From: Pseudomonas saliphila
GTDB taxonomy: Bacteria > Pseudomonadota > Gammaproteobacteria > Pseudomonadales > Pseudomonadaceae
Assembly: GCF_008638345.1 (NCBI RefSeq)
Contig: NZ_VTVA01000012.1
Coordinates: 1-64,000, forward strand
DNA: 64,000 bases
Direction: 5' to 3'
Shown here: one piece after another, positions 29,551 through 41,272 of the stretch
Layout of the letters: each line of letters begins with the position of its first letter
How positions within the stretch are numbered: the stretch's first letter is position 1
The notes under the pieces: model-generated
The model's input: only the letters and a program-made list of their open reading frames with translations
What the model was told of the DNA's origin: nothing
Databases searched by the model: none
Translations under genes and position numbers: made by a program

Positions 29551-29602
29551 TAGGGTCTGTTGACGTTTCGTCACAACCGCGACGAAACGTCAACAGACCC
29601 TA
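29551..29602. repeat. Palindromic repeat, copy A
   Basis: Arms of 22 bases (29551-29572 and 29581-29602) are perfectly complementary around an 8-base loop. Each end reads tagggtctgtt inward. The element starts three bases after the gph stop codon and separates gph-rpe from the trp operon. A related copy lies at 48961-49013 with matching changes on both arms. It may serve as a transcript end or mRNA-stability element; there is no T-run. Confidence 0.8.
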
Positions 29603-29605
29603 AGG

Positions 29606-30286
29606 CTATATGAGCGCGTCAAGTGAATCAACCAGCAGATCGGGGTTTTCCTCGGCTATGGGGCGCCCGTGGTTATAACCGTAGGGGACTGCAACCACCC
29701 GCACGTCGGCAGCCCGGGCCGCCAGCACATCGTTGCGCGAGTCGCCAATGAACAGGCTGTGCTCTGGCTCCACCTGCGCCAGTCGCATGACATGGAGCAG
29801 CGCAGCGGGGTCGGGCTTTTTCACTGGCAAGGTGTCGCCACCTATCAACCACTCGAAGAAGCCGGCGATCCCCATCTCCCCCAGCAACGGCGCAACGAAG
29901 CGCTGTGGCTTGTTGGTAACCACCGCCATTTTCACCCCCTGTTGCTGCAGCCAACGGAGACATTCCGCGACGCCGGGATACAGGGTAGTGAGTTCGTGCG
30001 CGCCACCGTAGGCCTGCAGGAACACCTGCAACGCAGCGTCAGCCTCATCATCATCAACTCCGGCATGATCCACCGACCGCGCCAGGGCTCGTCGCACCAG
30101 TACCGGCGCGCCATTGCCCACCCAATAGCCAACCTGTTCGAGGCTCGCGGGCGCACGGCCGTGCTGTCCCAGCATATGGTTCACTGCAGCAGCCAGGTCG
30201 GGCACCGAATCAACCAGGGTGCCATCCAGGTCGAACATCACCAGCCGCGGCAAGCCACCATCGAAGAGCCCACGCAGTGCCGACAT
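29606..30286 (-). CDS. gph: Phosphoglycolate phosphatase
   Basis: 226 residues, HAD family. Motif I is MFDLDGTLVDSVPDL with the two catalytic Asp, motif II is VVTNKPQRF, motif III the Lys in PVKKPDP, and motif IV FIGDSRNDVLAARAA. The cap domain between motifs I and II is of the Gph type. It removes phosphate from 2-phosphoglycolate. It starts two bases after rpe stops, the usual rpe-gph pairing, and ends next to palindrome A. Confidence 0.93.
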   Translation of the reverse strand: MSALRGLFDGGLPRLVMFDLDGTLVDSVPDLAAAVNHMLGQHGRAPASLEQVGYWVGNGAPVLVRRALARSVDHAGVDDDEADAALQVFLQAYGGAHELTTLYPGVAECLRWLQQQGVKMAVVTNKPQRFVAPLLGEMGIAGFFEWLIGGDTLPVKKPDPAALLHVMRLAQVEPEHSLFIGDSRNDVLAARAADVRVVAVPYGYNHGRPIAEENPDLLVDSLDALI

Positions 30287-30288
30287 GC

Positions 30289-30963
30289 TCAGCGCCGCAC
30301 CTGCGCCAGCTCAGCGCGCATCTGGTCAATCACAGCCTTGTAGTCCGGCTTGTTGAAAATGGCCGAACCGGCCACAAAGGTATCGGCGCCCGCTTCGGCG
30401 ATCTCGCGGATGTTGCCCTCGTTGACCCCGCCATCTATTTCCAGACGGATGTCACGACCGCTGGCATCAATCAGCGCACGTGCTTCTCGCAGTTTGTCGA
30501 GGGTACCGGGAATGAATTTCTGTCCGCCGAAGCCGGGGTTCACGCTCATCAGCAGCACCATGTCGACCCTGTCCATGACGTACTTGAGACAGTCCAGCGA
30601 CGTGGCCGGATTGAACACCAGTCCTGCCTTGGCACCGCCTTCCTTGATCAGCTGCAGTGAGCGGTCGATATGGTCACTGGCCTCCGGATGGAAAGTGATA
30701 TAGCTGGCGCCGGCTTCGAGAAAGTCCCCAATCATCCGGTCGACCGGCCTGACCATCAGGTGCACATCGATGGGCGCGGTGATGCCGTACTTGCGCAACG
30801 CGCTGCACACCATTGGCCCTATGGTCAGATTGGGTACGTAATGGTTGTCCATTACATCGAAGTGAACGATATCCGCCCCGTCGGCCAATACGCGATCGAC
30901 TTCCTCGCCCAGACGGGCAAAATCGGCTGACAGAATGGATGGGGCGATCGCGTAATCAAACAT
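30289..30963 (-). CDS. rpe: Ribulose-phosphate 3-epimerase
   Basis: 224 residues, a standard TIM-barrel enzyme interconverting ribulose-5- and xylulose-5-phosphate. Seen are [45 protein letters not shown], with metal-binding His and Asp, [20 protein letters not shown], and [11 protein letters not shown] with VAGSAIF, which bind phosphate. It feeds the tkt product pathway. It is the first gene of rpe-gph. Confidence 0.96.
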   Translation of the reverse strand: MFDYAIAPSILSADFARLGEEVDRVLADGADIVHFDVMDNHYVPNLTIGPMVCSALRKYGITAPIDVHLMVRPVDRMIGDFLEAGASYITFHPEASDHIDRSLQLIKEGGAKAGLVFNPATSLDCLKYVMDRVDMVLLMSVNPGFGGQKFIPGTLDKLREARALIDASGRDIRLEIDGGVNEGNIREIAEAGADTFVAGSAIFNKPDYKAVIDQMRAELAQVRR

Positions 30964-31054
30964 GACAGGACCTCAGGGGTAAATTCGGGACTGGCATAGT
31001 CTACCGCAAGGTTTGCGGTCTGTTTTTACTTCGTGTGGCCAGTAGTGGCTCAAA

Positions 31055-31843
31055 TCAACGAAAACCGCGATGCTGTTTGAGCCGTTCATAGGCTTGCTGG
31101 ATGGCATGCATGCGTTCGCCCGCCCTGGCCAATTCCTGCTGACTGGCGCCGGTGAGTTTGTCCGGATGGTGTTTGCTGAGCAGGCGGCGATAGGCGCGTT
31201 TGATCGCCTCAGGCTTGGCCCCCAGATCAACACCCAGTACATTCGCCGCCTCGTCCAATAGTTGCTGACTGGTCACCGGGACGCGCCGCCCTGTCCCGGC
31301 GTCGCTGCGCGCTCGATGACGCTGATGCATTCTTTGCTGTTCCGGCCGGCTCAAGCCGGCCCGCTGGCCCCAGTCATCCAGCAATCGGGCAGAAGCGGCT
31401 CCCAGCGCACCGGTGACCAACGCCATGCGCCAGCAACAGTCCATCAAATCGGCGGCCCGTGCCGGCTCGGCTTCACACAAGCGGTCGATCATCCGGGAAA
31501 CCTTGATGTGCGGATCCTTGCCCCGATTGAAGGCCTTCATTGCCTGCAAGCGATCCGCTTCAGATAACCGAAACTGGGCCATGATCTCGCGCGCAAGCTG
31601 CAGATGTGCCGGCTGCACCTGACCCTCGGCCTTGGCTAGCCTGCCCAGACTGGTAAACAGGACCTGCTCGAAGGAGTGCTGGCGACCGGTCGCCCGACTC
31701 AGGCGCTGCGGCAAGTCGCTCCAGCTGTGCAGTTCAAGATGGCGATCCAGCGCATGGCCCAGCACCGCGCCAAGAATGCAGCCGGGGGCACCGCCGGCCA
31801 GTCCGCCGAGAAAGGTACCCGCTACCGTCACCGGCCACAGCAT
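31055..31843 (-). CDS. djlA: DjlA-type membrane-anchored J-domain protein
   Basis: 262 residues. A glycine-rich membrane segment covers about residues 5-30 (VAGTFLGGLAGGAPGCILGAVLG), as in DjlA. A TerB-like helical domain covers about 55-170 and the J domain about 195-262, with the HPD tripeptide in LLSKHHPDKLTG. It stimulates DnaK from the inner membrane. It lies two bases after murU in the same direction, matching the order amgK-murU-djlA of Pseudomonas. Confidence 0.88.
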   Translation of the reverse strand: MLWPVTVAGTFLGGLAGGAPGCILGAVLGHALDRHLELHSWSDLPQRLSRATGRQHSFEQVLFTSLGRLAKAEGQVQPAHLQLAREIMAQFRLSEADRLQAMKAFNRGKDPHIKVSRMIDRLCEAEPARAADLMDCCWRMALVTGALGAASARLLDDWGQRAGLSRPEQQRMHQRHRARSDAGTGRRVPVTSQQLLDEAANVLGVDLGAKPEAIKRAYRRLLSKHHPDKLTGASQQELARAGERMHAIQQAYERLKQHRGFR

Positions 31844-31845
31844 GG

Positions 31846-33527
<1,682 letters not shown>

Positions 33528-33677
33528 CATTTCCATCCCGAGCGGACGGCGCTGGCTCTGGCGCCGCACAATGCTTTATTATCCACGATCTCTTTATGCA
33601 AACGCAGCATGCATGTTGCATTCTTCTCGCACAAGCAGAGCGAGCTCGCACCGACTGGAAGCCCCGGAATAATTACA

Positions 33678-36338
33678 ATGGCCTACCGCATACCTCCGTT
33701 TCGTTCTTCGTTTCCCATGATGCTGGCAAGCGGCTTGCTATTGGCCCAGCCCATGACCAGCCTGGCCAATGATCAGGTGGAATGCCGCGCCAGCAGTGAT
33801 GGTTCGGGATGGAATTGCAGTCCGCTGAGCACACCAGCGACGCTCCCCCCACGCCCTGTACGGAGCGAGCCTCCAAGACCTGCCAAAGCAGAAACCCGCC
33901 CCGTCGACGAGACATTTGCACCCCAGGAAGCATCTCAAGCGCCCCCTCCGCCAGCGCAGCCCACACCTTTCAGTGAGCTGGACTGGGTGCCCCGCGAGCA
34001 GCTTGACGCAGCCCAGCTTGCCGCGATTGCACCTTACTGCGGTGGCACCTATATCGAACCGGAACGTGCCGGGCGCGATGACGAAACACCTTTTGCGGAC
34101 CTGCCGATTTACGCAACGGCAGACTCGAGCCGTTTCGAACAGAGCAGTCAGATAGGCGTTCTGCAGGGCGATGTCGTGCTGCGCCAGGGCCGACTACAAG
34201 CCCAATCCAATACTGCCACCTATGATCGAACAGAGGATCTGGTGCGTCTGGAAGGCAACGTACGCCTCCGCGACCAGGGCGTGCTGATGATCGGGGATGA
34301 AGCGCAGATGCGCGTCGACACCGGCGAAACCCGCGTCGATCGCGTCCAGTACGTGGTGCACGATGCCCGCGCCAGAGGCACCGGCGACAAGGTAATGCGC
34401 CGCGATGACGCGGTCATCGTCATGACTAACGGCACCTACACCACCTGTGAACCGGGCGAGAACACCTGGTCGCTGCACGCCAAGGATATTGAACTCAACC
34501 GTGAAGAGGGCTGGGGCGAGGCCAAGCACGTGCGTCTGCACGTGAAGGATGTGCCGGTGTTCTATACGCCCTATTTCAACTTCCCGCTGGATGATCGGCG
34601 CAAGAGCGGCCTGCTCGCACCCAGCTACGAGAACAGCACGGATAACGGCAACGAAATCACCATCCCCTATTACTTCAACCTGGCCCCGAACTATGACGCG
34701 ACCCTGTATCCTCGGTTGATGTCAAAGCGCGGCGCGCTGATTGAGGGTGAAGTGCGTCACATGAGCCGAGTCAGCCAGAGCCAGCTCAATGCGGCGTTCC
34801 TGGATGACAGCGAGTTTGGCGAGCAGCGCTGGATGTATCACCTACGGCATGGGCAATCACTGACCGACAGATTGTCTGCCCAGGTAGACACTGCGGACAT
34901 GAGCGATCCCTACTATTTCCATGATCTGTCCTCGGCGCTGGAGTCACGGCCGGATGATTATGTGAATCAGCGCGCTTCGATGAACTATGCCGGCGACACC
35001 TGGCGCCTGCAGGCGCTGGTGCATGGCTATGAGCTGGCCACCGTAACCGCCCTTACGCCCTATGAGCGGTTGCCGCAACTGCAACTCGATGGCGGCAACT
35101 GGCTTGGGGAAAGCGGGCTGCGACTGGATTACAGCGCCCAGTACAGCAATTTTGACCGTGACCTGCGTGTCGGTACCGTGGCGGGTGAGGACGGTGTCGC
35201 TATCGGCCAGCCCGACGTCGGTCTCAGCGGTCTGCAGCGCGCGACTGGTCATCGGGTAAATGTCAGCCCGGCGCTCAGTTATCCGCTGCGCAATAGCTGG
35301 GGCTTTATCATCCCGAAAACACGGCTGGAATCGACCCACTACGACCTTGAATTTGACGAGCGCGTAGACGGTTTCGACTACGCCAATGCTGATCGGACAC
35401 CTTCGACCACCGTTCCGGTGACCAGCCTGGACACCGGCCTGTACTTTGACCGCGACACCAGCTGGTTCGGCAATGACATGCGGCAGACACTCGAACCCCG
35501 CGCCTTTTATGTCTACGCGCCGTACAAGGAACAGAGCGATCAACCGCTGTTCGATACCAACGAGACCACCTTCAGCTACAACTCGCTGTACCGCGACGAC
35601 CGTTTCAGTGGGGGCGACCGTGTCGGCGATTCCAATCAGATCACGCTGGGAGCAACCAGCCGGTTCCTCGATGACGCAGGTCGTGAGCGCATGCGCGGCA
35701 GCCTCGGCCAGATCTTCTATCTGAATGACCGCCGGGTACAGCTCACCGACATAGGCGGTGAACCCGACCCGCGCGACAGCAACTCGAATTCCGCCTACGC
35801 CGCCGAGTTCATGTACCAGATGCACGATGACTGGCGCCTCAGCAGCAATCTGCTGTGGGATCCCGATGACAGCGACAGCAATGCCGGCGACGTACGGGTG
35901 AATTACCAGCCCGAGCCACGCAAGGCGATCAACGTCGGTTACCGTTTCCGCAACGAGCTGAACACCTTCAACACCCGTACTGGTGCGTATGAAAGTACTG
36001 CAAACGACAAGATCGACCAGTCGGACCTTTCCTTTATGTGGCCGCTCAGTCAACAATGGAGTGTTATCGGCCGTTGGCAGCATGATTTCGTGGAAGACCG
36101 AACCCTGGAAGCCATGGGCGGTCTGGAATACGACAGCTGCTGCTGGAAACTCCGCATCATCAACCGCTACTGGGTCGACTACGACGAGTACGAATCGCTC
36201 GCCGACGACGAACCCAACCGCGGCATCTTCCTGCAGGTGGTCCTCAATGGACTTGGCAGTGTCACCGGCAACCGTGTAGAAACCCTTCTTTCGGAAGGCA
36301 TCCCAGGTTACAGAGAGCGTGAAAATAATGCATTTTAA
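33678..36338 (+). CDS. lptD: LPS-assembly outer-membrane protein LptD
   Basis: 886 residues from the ATG at 33678; the signal peptide ends near QPMTSLA. A proline-rich linker (about residues 50-100) precedes the periplasmic OstA/LptA-like domain (about 150-300, GVLQGDVVLRQGRLQAQSNTATYDRTEDLVRLEGNVRLRDQG). A large beta-barrel follows. Cysteines at the N-terminus (VECRASSDGSGWNC) and the pair in YDSCCWKL near the C-terminus are those that form the essential disulfides. It inserts LPS in the outer leaflet with LptE. It leads the lptD-surA-pdxA-rsmA-apaGH operon. Confidence 0.95.
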   Translation: MAYRIPPFRSSFPMMLASGLLLAQPMTSLANDQVECRASSDGSGWNCSPLSTPATLPPRPVRSEPPRPAKAETRPVDETFAPQEASQAPPPPAQPTPFSELDWVPREQLDAAQLAAIAPYCGGTYIEPERAGRDDETPFADLPIYATADSSRFEQSSQIGVLQGDVVLRQGRLQAQSNTATYDRTEDLVRLEGNVRLRDQGVLMIGDEAQMRVDTGETRVDRVQYVVHDARARGTGDKVMRRDDAVIVMTNGTYTTCEPGENTWSLHAKDIELNREEGWGEAKHVRLHVKDVPVFYTPYFNFPLDDRRKSGLLAPSYENSTDNGNEITIPYYFNLAPNYDATLYPRLMSKRGALIEGEVRHMSRVSQSQLNAAFLDDSEFGEQRWMYHLRHGQSLTDRLSAQVDTADMSDPYYFHDLSSALESRPDDYVNQRASMNYAGDTWRLQALVHGYELATVTALTPYERLPQLQLDGGNWLGESGLRLDYSAQYSNFDRDLRVGTVAGEDGVAIGQPDVGLSGLQRATGHRVNVSPALSYPLRNSWGFIIPKTRLESTHYDLEFDERVDGFDYANADRTPSTTVPVTSLDTGLYFDRDTSWFGNDMRQTLEPRAFYVYAPYKEQSDQPLFDTNETTFSYNSLYRDDRFSGGDRVGDSNQITLGATSRFLDDAGRERMRGSLGQIFYLNDRRVQLTDIGGEPDPRDSNSNSAYAAEFMYQMHDDWRLSSNLLWDPDDSDSNAGDVRVNYQPEPRKAINVGYRFRNELNTFNTRTGAYESTANDKIDQSDLSFMWPLSQQWSVIGRWQHDFVEDRTLEAMGGLEYDSCCWKLRIINRYWVDYDEYESLADDEPNRGIFLQVVLNGLGSVTGNRVETLLSEGIPGYRERENNAF

Positions 36339-37617
36339 GTTATACACAGCAGTAGTCGGCCTGTGTGCCGGTTTGTTTTTCAGCTCAGGTCTGACTGCGC
36401 AGGTCGTGCCACTGGACCGCGTTGCGGCAATCGTTGATAACGATGTCGTCATGCTCAGCCAGGTGGAAGAGCGCATGGGTGCGGTGCGCCAGCAACTGAG
36501 CGAGCGCGATTCACAGTTGCCACCTGAAGACGCGTTGAAGCGCCAGGTACTGGACCGACTGATCCTTGAAAGCATCCAGCTGCAGATGGGTGAGCGCGCC
36601 GGCATCCGCATCGATGACGCCGCTCTGAACCAGACCATGCAGCAGCTCGCTCAGCGCAACGGGGTGTCCCTGGAGGAATTCCGTGCGGCGCTTGAGCGTG
36701 ACGGCATCAGTTACAACCAGGCACGTGATCAGATCCGCCGGGAAATGATCATCAACCGGGTTCGCCAGCGCCGCGTCGCCGAGCGCATCCAGGTATCCGA
36801 TCAGGAAGTGCGCAACTTCCTCAGCTCCGAAGTTGGTCAATATCAGACCTCCGCCGATTATCGCCTGGCCATGATCGTGCTGCCGGTATCCGAGTCCGCC
36901 GCTGAATCGGAAGTTCGGGAAAAGGCCGAGCTGGCGATGGAGCTGTATAACGAATTGCGCGATGGCGCGGATTTCACCACGCTGGCGGTCAGCCGCTCGG
37001 GTGGTGACACCGCACTGGAAGGCGGCGAACTGGGCTGGCGCAAGGCAGCACAGCTGCCGCGCCCCTTTGCTCAGGCCGTCGGCGAGCTGGAAATCGGCGA
37101 AATCACCCAGCCACTGCGCTCCCCTACCGGTTTTCACATTCTGAAGCTGCTTGAGCAGCGCGGTGGCGAAGGTCAGGTGGTGGATGAATACAATGTCCGT
37201 CATATCCTGATCAAACCCAGCGAAATCCGTACTGAAGGCGAAGCAGCACAGCTGGCTCAGCGTCTGTATGAACGCGTGCAGGCCGGCGAATCCTTTGCCA
37301 ACCTGGCCCGCTCCTTCTCCGAAGACCCTGGCTCTGCGCTCAACGGCGGTTCCTTGAACTGGGTGACCGCTGACGCCATGGTGCCCGAGTTCGGCGAAGT
37401 AATGGCCAGTACGCCAGTGAATCAGGTATCCCCGCCGTTCGAGAGTCAGTTCGGCTGGCATATTCTGGAAGTACTCGACAAGCGCAGCGTCGACATGACC
37501 GAAGACATGCGCAAACAGCAGGCCTCCAATATGCTGCGCAATCGCAAGTTCGAGGAAGAATTGCAGACCTGGCTGTTGGAGATTCGCGACGAAGCCTACG
37601 TAGAGATCAAGATCTAG
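36328..37617 (+). CDS. surA: Periplasmic chaperone and peptidyl-prolyl isomerase SurA
   Basis: 429 residues from the ATG at 36328, which overlaps the end of lptD by 11 bases; a GTG three codons earlier is too close to the ribosome binding site. Signal peptide [25 protein letters not shown]. An N-terminal chaperone domain (about 26-175) is followed by two parvulin domains: about 175-275, ending HILKLLEQR, and about 290-390, with [14 protein letters not shown] and GGSLNWV. It folds outer-membrane beta-barrels, LptD among them, which explains the operon. Confidence 0.95.
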   Translation: MHFKLYTAVVGLCAGLFFSSGLTAQVVPLDRVAAIVDNDVVMLSQVEERMGAVRQQLSERDSQLPPEDALKRQVLDRLILESIQLQMGERAGIRIDDAALNQTMQQLAQRNGVSLEEFRAALERDGISYNQARDQIRREMIINRVRQRRVAERIQVSDQEVRNFLSSEVGQYQTSADYRLAMIVLPVSESAAESEVREKAELAMELYNELRDGADFTTLAVSRSGGDTALEGGELGWRKAAQLPRPFAQAVGELEIGEITQPLRSPTGFHILKLLEQRGGEGQVVDEYNVRHILIKPSEIRTEGEAAQLAQRLYERVQAGESFANLARSFSEDPGSALNGGSLNWVTADAMVPEFGEVMASTPVNQVSPPFESQFGWHILEVLDKRSVDMTEDMRKQQASNMLRNRKFEEELQTWLLEIRDEAYVEIKI

Positions 37618-38603
37618 TGTCAGTCAGCGCCATTGCCATCACCTCCGGCGAACCCGCCGGTATCGGGCCCGATCTGTGCCTGATGCTGGCGGCGCAGCCC
37701 TGCGCACATCAGCGTGTGGTGGTGGGCGATGTCGGATTGCTGCAAGCCCGCGCGCGCCAGCTCGGGTTGGATGTCAGTCTCAGTGTCTTCGATCCGACGC
37801 AGCCACCCCGGGCCCAATCAGCCGGGGAGCTGAGCGTGCTGTCGGTCCCGCTCGCGGCCCCCTGTCGCGCCGGCGAGCTGGACAAGGCCAACGGCAGTTA
37901 TGTCCTTGAAACCCTGCGCCAGGCTGGTGAAGGCTGTCTCGACGGACGCTTTGCAGCAGTGGTTACGGCGCCGGTCCACAAGGGCGTGATCAATGAGGCG
38001 GGTGTGGCGTTCTCCGGGCATACCGAGTTTTTCGCCGAGCTGACAGGCACCGAGCAAGTGGTCATGATGCTGGCTTGCCCTGGTCTGCGCGTCGCGCTCG
38101 CCACCACGCACCTGCCGCTACGTGCGGTAGCCGATGCGATCACCGCCCCGCTGCTCGACCGGGTCATACGCATACTGGACGCGGATCTGCGCACCAAGTT
38201 TGGTATCGCCAGTCCACGCATCCTGGTCTGCGGTCTAAATCCCCATGCAGGCGAAGGGGGCCATCTCGGCCGGGAAGAGCTCGACGTGATTATCCCCGCG
38301 CTTGAAATCCTGCGCCGTGACGGCATTCAGCTCGAAGGTCCGTTACCCGCCGATACGCTATTCACACCCAAATATCTCGATCATGCTGACGCAGTACTGT
38401 CGATGTTCCACGACCAGGGGCTACCCGTGCTCAAGCACAAGGGCTTCGGCCAGGCGGTGAATATCACCCTGGGCCTGCCGATCATCCGCACATCCGTGGA
38501 CCATGGCACGGCCCTTGATCTGGCCGGCACAGGCCGCGCCGATCCCGGCAGCCTGCGCATTGCGCTGAACACCGCGATCAGCATGATCGAAGCCAGAGGT
38601 TAA
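37617..38603 (+). CDS. pdxA: 4-hydroxythreonine-4-phosphate dehydrogenase
   Basis: 328 residues. It starts with a GTG that shares its first base with the surA stop codon. Motifs are [14 protein letters not shown] at the N-terminus, [46 protein letters not shown] and [21 protein letters not shown], with metal-binding His and Asp. It works two steps after Epd in pyridoxal 5-phosphate synthesis. Normal length, no damage. Confidence 0.94.
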   Translation: MSVSAIAITSGEPAGIGPDLCLMLAAQPCAHQRVVVGDVGLLQARARQLGLDVSLSVFDPTQPPRAQSAGELSVLSVPLAAPCRAGELDKANGSYVLETLRQAGEGCLDGRFAAVVTAPVHKGVINEAGVAFSGHTEFFAELTGTEQVVMMLACPGLRVALATTHLPLRAVADAITAPLLDRVIRILDADLRTKFGIASPRILVCGLNPHAGEGGHLGREELDVIIPALEILRRDGIQLEGPLPADTLFTPKYLDHADAVLSMFHDQGLPVLKHKGFGQAVNITLGLPIIRTSVDHGTALDLAGTGRADPGSLRIALNTAISMIEARG

Positions 38604-38605
38604 GC

Positions 38606-39415
38606 ATGAGCCAGTTAGCACCACACCGGGCGCGTAAACGCTTCGGTCAGAATTTCCTGCACGATCCGGGCGTTATCAACAAGATTCACCGTGCGATCGC
38701 GCCGCGTCCCGGCCAGCACCTGGTCGAAATCGGTCCGGGCCAGGGTGCCTTGACCGAAGGCCTGCTGAGCAGCGGCGCCAGGCTGGACGTCGTTGAACTC
38801 GATTTTGACCTACATCCGATACTGCAGGCCCGCTTCGGTCATGAGCCGCTATTTCAGCTGCACAAGGGCGACGCACTGAAGTTCGATTTCAGCCAGCTGG
38901 TCACGGATGGCGAAAAACTGCGGGTGGTGGGCAATCTGCCGTACAACATCTCCACGCCGCTGATGTTCCATTTGTTGCGTCAGTCCGAGTGCATTGCCGA
39001 CATGCATTTCATGTTGCAGAAGGAAGTCGTGCAGCGGCTCGCTGCGGGCGCCGGCATGAACCATTACGGCCGGCTTGGCATCATGGTGCAGTACCACTGC
39101 CAGGTTGAGCATCTGTTCGATGTGGGCCCCGGTGCGTTCAGTCCCGCGCCGAAGGTGGATTCGGCCATCGTCCGGCTGACCCCGCATGCGCAGCTGCCCC
39201 ATCCAGCCGATGATCCGAAGCTGCTCGAACTGGTGGTGCGCGAGGCGTTCAACCAGCGGCGCAAGACCCTGCGTAACACGTTGAAATCGCTGCTCGATGC
39301 TGACAGCATCGCGGAAGAAGGACTGGATCCAACGATCCGTCCCGAGCAGGTCGACCTCGCCGGATTTGTTCGACTGGCCAACCGTCTGGCACGCCAGCAA
39401 AAGGATCTGACATGA
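38606..39415 (+). CDS. rsmA: 16S rRNA dimethyladenosine transferase (KsgA/RsmA)
   Basis: 269 residues. HRARKRFGQNFLHDPGVINKI opens the protein. The SAM motif is LVEIGPGQGALTEGLL, and motif IV, VVGNLPYNISTPLMFHLL, is the catalytic NLPY. It dimethylates two adjacent adenosines near the 3-prime end of 16S rRNA during 30S maturation, and its loss gives kasugamycin resistance. It starts two bases after pdxA and overlaps apaG by four (ATGA). Confidence 0.96.
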   Translation: MSQLAPHRARKRFGQNFLHDPGVINKIHRAIAPRPGQHLVEIGPGQGALTEGLLSSGARLDVVELDFDLHPILQARFGHEPLFQLHKGDALKFDFSQLVTDGEKLRVVGNLPYNISTPLMFHLLRQSECIADMHFMLQKEVVQRLAAGAGMNHYGRLGIMVQYHCQVEHLFDVGPGAFSPAPKVDSAIVRLTPHAQLPHPADDPKLLELVVREAFNQRRKTLRNTLKSLLDADSIAEEGLDPTIRPEQVDLAGFVRLANRLARQQKDLT

Positions 39416-39795
39416 ACACGTCATCTAGTCATGCAATCACCGTCAAGGTGGACACCCGCTACCTGCGCGAACAGTCTGACCCCAGCGCCAGCCGCTATGC
39501 CTTCGCCTACACTGTGAATATCCATAACGAAGGCGCGGTCAGTGCACAGCTGATTGACCGTAAATGGGTCATTACCGACGGTAACGGCGAGGTCCAGGAA
39601 GTCGAAGGGCCCGGTGTCGTCGGCGAACAACCGGTGCTGGAACCCGGCGCGAGCCACACCTACAGCAGCGGCTGTCTGCTGCCTACGCCGGTGGGCACCA
39701 TGCAGGGCAGCTATGGTATGCGTAGCGAAGATCAGACTGAGTTCCGCGCCGAGATTCCGCTTTTTCGCCTGGCACAGCCCAACGCGTTGAATTAA
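39412..39795 (+). CDS. apaG: ApaG protein
   Basis: 127 residues, the normal size for this single-domain beta-sandwich. Diagnostic are YAFAYTVNIHNEGAVSAQLIDRKWVITDGNGEVQEVEGPGVVGEQPVLEPGASHTYSSG and GTMQGSYGMR. Its biochemical role is unsettled, although it always travels with apaH. It overlaps the rsmA stop by four bases, so expression is coupled to the rRNA methylase. Confidence 0.94.
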   Translation: MNTSSSHAITVKVDTRYLREQSDPSASRYAFAYTVNIHNEGAVSAQLIDRKWVITDGNGEVQEVEGPGVVGEQPVLEPGASHTYSSGCLLPTPVGTMQGSYGMRSEDQTEFRAEIPLFRLAQPNALN

Positions 39796-39822
39796 CGGCA
39801 ACAGACTTTACAAGGCCTTGGT

Positions 39823-40644
39823 ATGACTACCTATGCAGTCGGAGATATTCAGGGCTGCCTGAAGCAGCTGAAATGTCTTCTCGAACGAGTGGACTTCAAT
39901 CCGTCCTGTGACGTGCTGTGGTCGGTTGGCGATCTGGTCAACCGCGGCCCGCAATCCCTGGACACCCTGCGTTTTCTGGACAGTCTGGGCAATGCCTGCG
40001 TCGCCGTACTGGGCAACCACGACCTGCATCTGCTGGCGGCCTCGCGGGACGCCAGTCGACTGCGCAAATCGGACACGCTGTTACCGATCCTCAAGGCACC
40101 AGATCGCGTGGCGCTGCTCGACAACTTGCGCCAGCGCCCACTCGCCCATCACGACACCTCGTTGAATTATGCGATGACGCACGCCGGGATACCGCCCATC
40201 TGGACGGTGGCGGAGACCCTCGAACGCGCCGCCGAAGTGCAGACAGCATTGCGCTCCGACGCGCTACTGCCCTGGTTTCTGGACGAAATGTATGGCAATA
40301 CCCCGTCCCGCTGGTCCACCGATCTGCAAGGTGTTGACCGGCTACGCATGATTACCAACTACCTGACGCGCATGCGCTTCTGCAAAGTCGACGGCACCCT
40401 GGAGCTCAAATCCAAGGAAGCGGTTGGCAACGCGCCCACCGGCTTCGCCCCCTGGTTCAGTTTCCCGCGTCCCGACCCGCATATCCGCTTGATCTTTGGA
40501 CACTGGGCAGCGCTGGAAGGCAAGGTGAACGTAACCGGCATTCACGGCCTGGACAGTGGCTGCGTATGGGGCAACAGCATGACCCTGATGAACCTCAACA
40601 CCGGCGAACGCTACGAATGTGACTGTGGAGATGAACATGACTGA
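39823..40644 (+). CDS. apaH: Diadenosine tetraphosphatase (symmetrical)
   Basis: 273 residues of the calcineurin-like phosphoesterase family. The metal-binding motifs are [14 protein letters not shown] (D-x-H replaced by D-x-Q as in ApaH), [26 protein letters not shown] and THAGIPPIW. It hydrolyses Ap4A to two ADP. The position after apaG is conserved. It overlaps glpE by eight bases. Confidence 0.95.
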   Translation: MTTYAVGDIQGCLKQLKCLLERVDFNPSCDVLWSVGDLVNRGPQSLDTLRFLDSLGNACVAVLGNHDLHLLAASRDASRLRKSDTLLPILKAPDRVALLDNLRQRPLAHHDTSLNYAMTHAGIPPIWTVAETLERAAEVQTALRSDALLPWFLDEMYGNTPSRWSTDLQGVDRLRMITNYLTRMRFCKVDGTLELKSKEAVGNAPTGFAPWFSFPRPDPHIRLIFGHWAALEGKVNVTGIHGLDSGCVWGNSMTLMNLNTGERYECDCGDEHD

Positions 40645-40957
40645 TTTCAAACGCATAGGTCCGGATGAAGCAGCCAGGCTGTTTGACCAGGGCGCCAATG
40701 TCGTCGATGTGCGCGATGCGCAATCCTTTGCCAGTGGGCACATTCCTTCAGCCATCCGGCTGGACAACACGAACCTGCCGCAGTATCTGGCTGATACGGA
40801 CCGCAGCACGCCCCTGGTGGTCTGCTGCTACCACGGCAACTCGAGTCAGTCAGCCGCGGCCTACCTGGCAAGCGCTGGTTTCGCAGAGGTTTACAGTCTC
40901 GACGGAGGCTTCGACCTGTGGCATCGCGAATATCCAGAGCAGGTCACGCGCGACTAA
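40637..40957 (+). CDS. glpE: Thiosulfate sulfurtransferase GlpE
   Basis: 106 residues from the ATG at 40637, which has ggag six bases upstream and lies inside the end of apaH. A single rhodanese domain: [24 protein letters not shown], and the active-site loop [20 protein letters not shown], where the second Cys is the sulfur carrier. Cytoplasmic. It is the last gene of the lptD operon. Confidence 0.92.
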   Translation: MTDFKRIGPDEAARLFDQGANVVDVRDAQSFASGHIPSAIRLDNTNLPQYLADTDRSTPLVVCCYHGNSSQSAAAYLASAGFAEVYSLDGGFDLWHREYPEQVTRD

Positions 40958-41268
40958 CGACTGAGCCGCGAAAACACCTTGCCATAAACTTTTTTTCATT
41001 CCCCGCTGCCACTCTCCGATAAAACAACTATCCTGAATTCAAGGCGAATTTATTAAGTGAAGGCCGGTCTGCCGGCTTCCGATAAAAAGGGGGCCGCCGG
41101 ATCCGGAGCCAGCTCGGCGGCAACCGGATCTCGCGGTAACCCCAAATGTCCGTTTGGAAGTGGTATGGGGGGATTCATGCGTAAAGTAATGCCGTCGCCC
41201 TGTACAGCGTCAGGCGGACAGCTGCCCGGAAGCCTCAGACCTTATCCAGGCAACAGCGAGGTCGCGCC
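40958..41268 (+). other. Regulatory region upstream of prkA
   Basis: 311 bases without a recognised gene. An AT-rich stretch at 40980-41055 contains ctatcct (41030-41036), a plausible sigma-S style -10. A hairpin with gccgg and ccggc arms lies near 41063-41076. A short open frame with a strong ribosome binding site (ggggggattc before the ATG at 41177) overlaps the prkA start. I see no clear -24/-12 sigma-54 promoter. Confidence 0.5.
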
Positions 41269-41272
41269 ATGA
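41177..41272 (+). CDS. Possible short upstream ORF overlapping the prkA start
   Basis: 31 codons (MRKVMPSPCTASGGQLPGSLRPYPGNSEVAP), with gggggg at good spacing and a stop that overlaps the prkA ATG (ATGA). The sequence resembles no family I know and has no helix or membrane signal. It could be a leader for translational coupling, or chance. The prkA gene also has its own gaggt. Confidence 0.3.
   Translation: MRKVMPSPCTASGGQLPGSLRPYPGNSEVAP

Noticed and set aside
34944-36638. 564-residue frame opposite lptD
   Set aside because: Antisense of the beta-barrel region; long antisense frames are common at this base composition.
40958-41268. Sigma-54 promoter for prkA
   Set aside because: I looked for a TGGCAC-N5-TTGC type pair and found none convincing.
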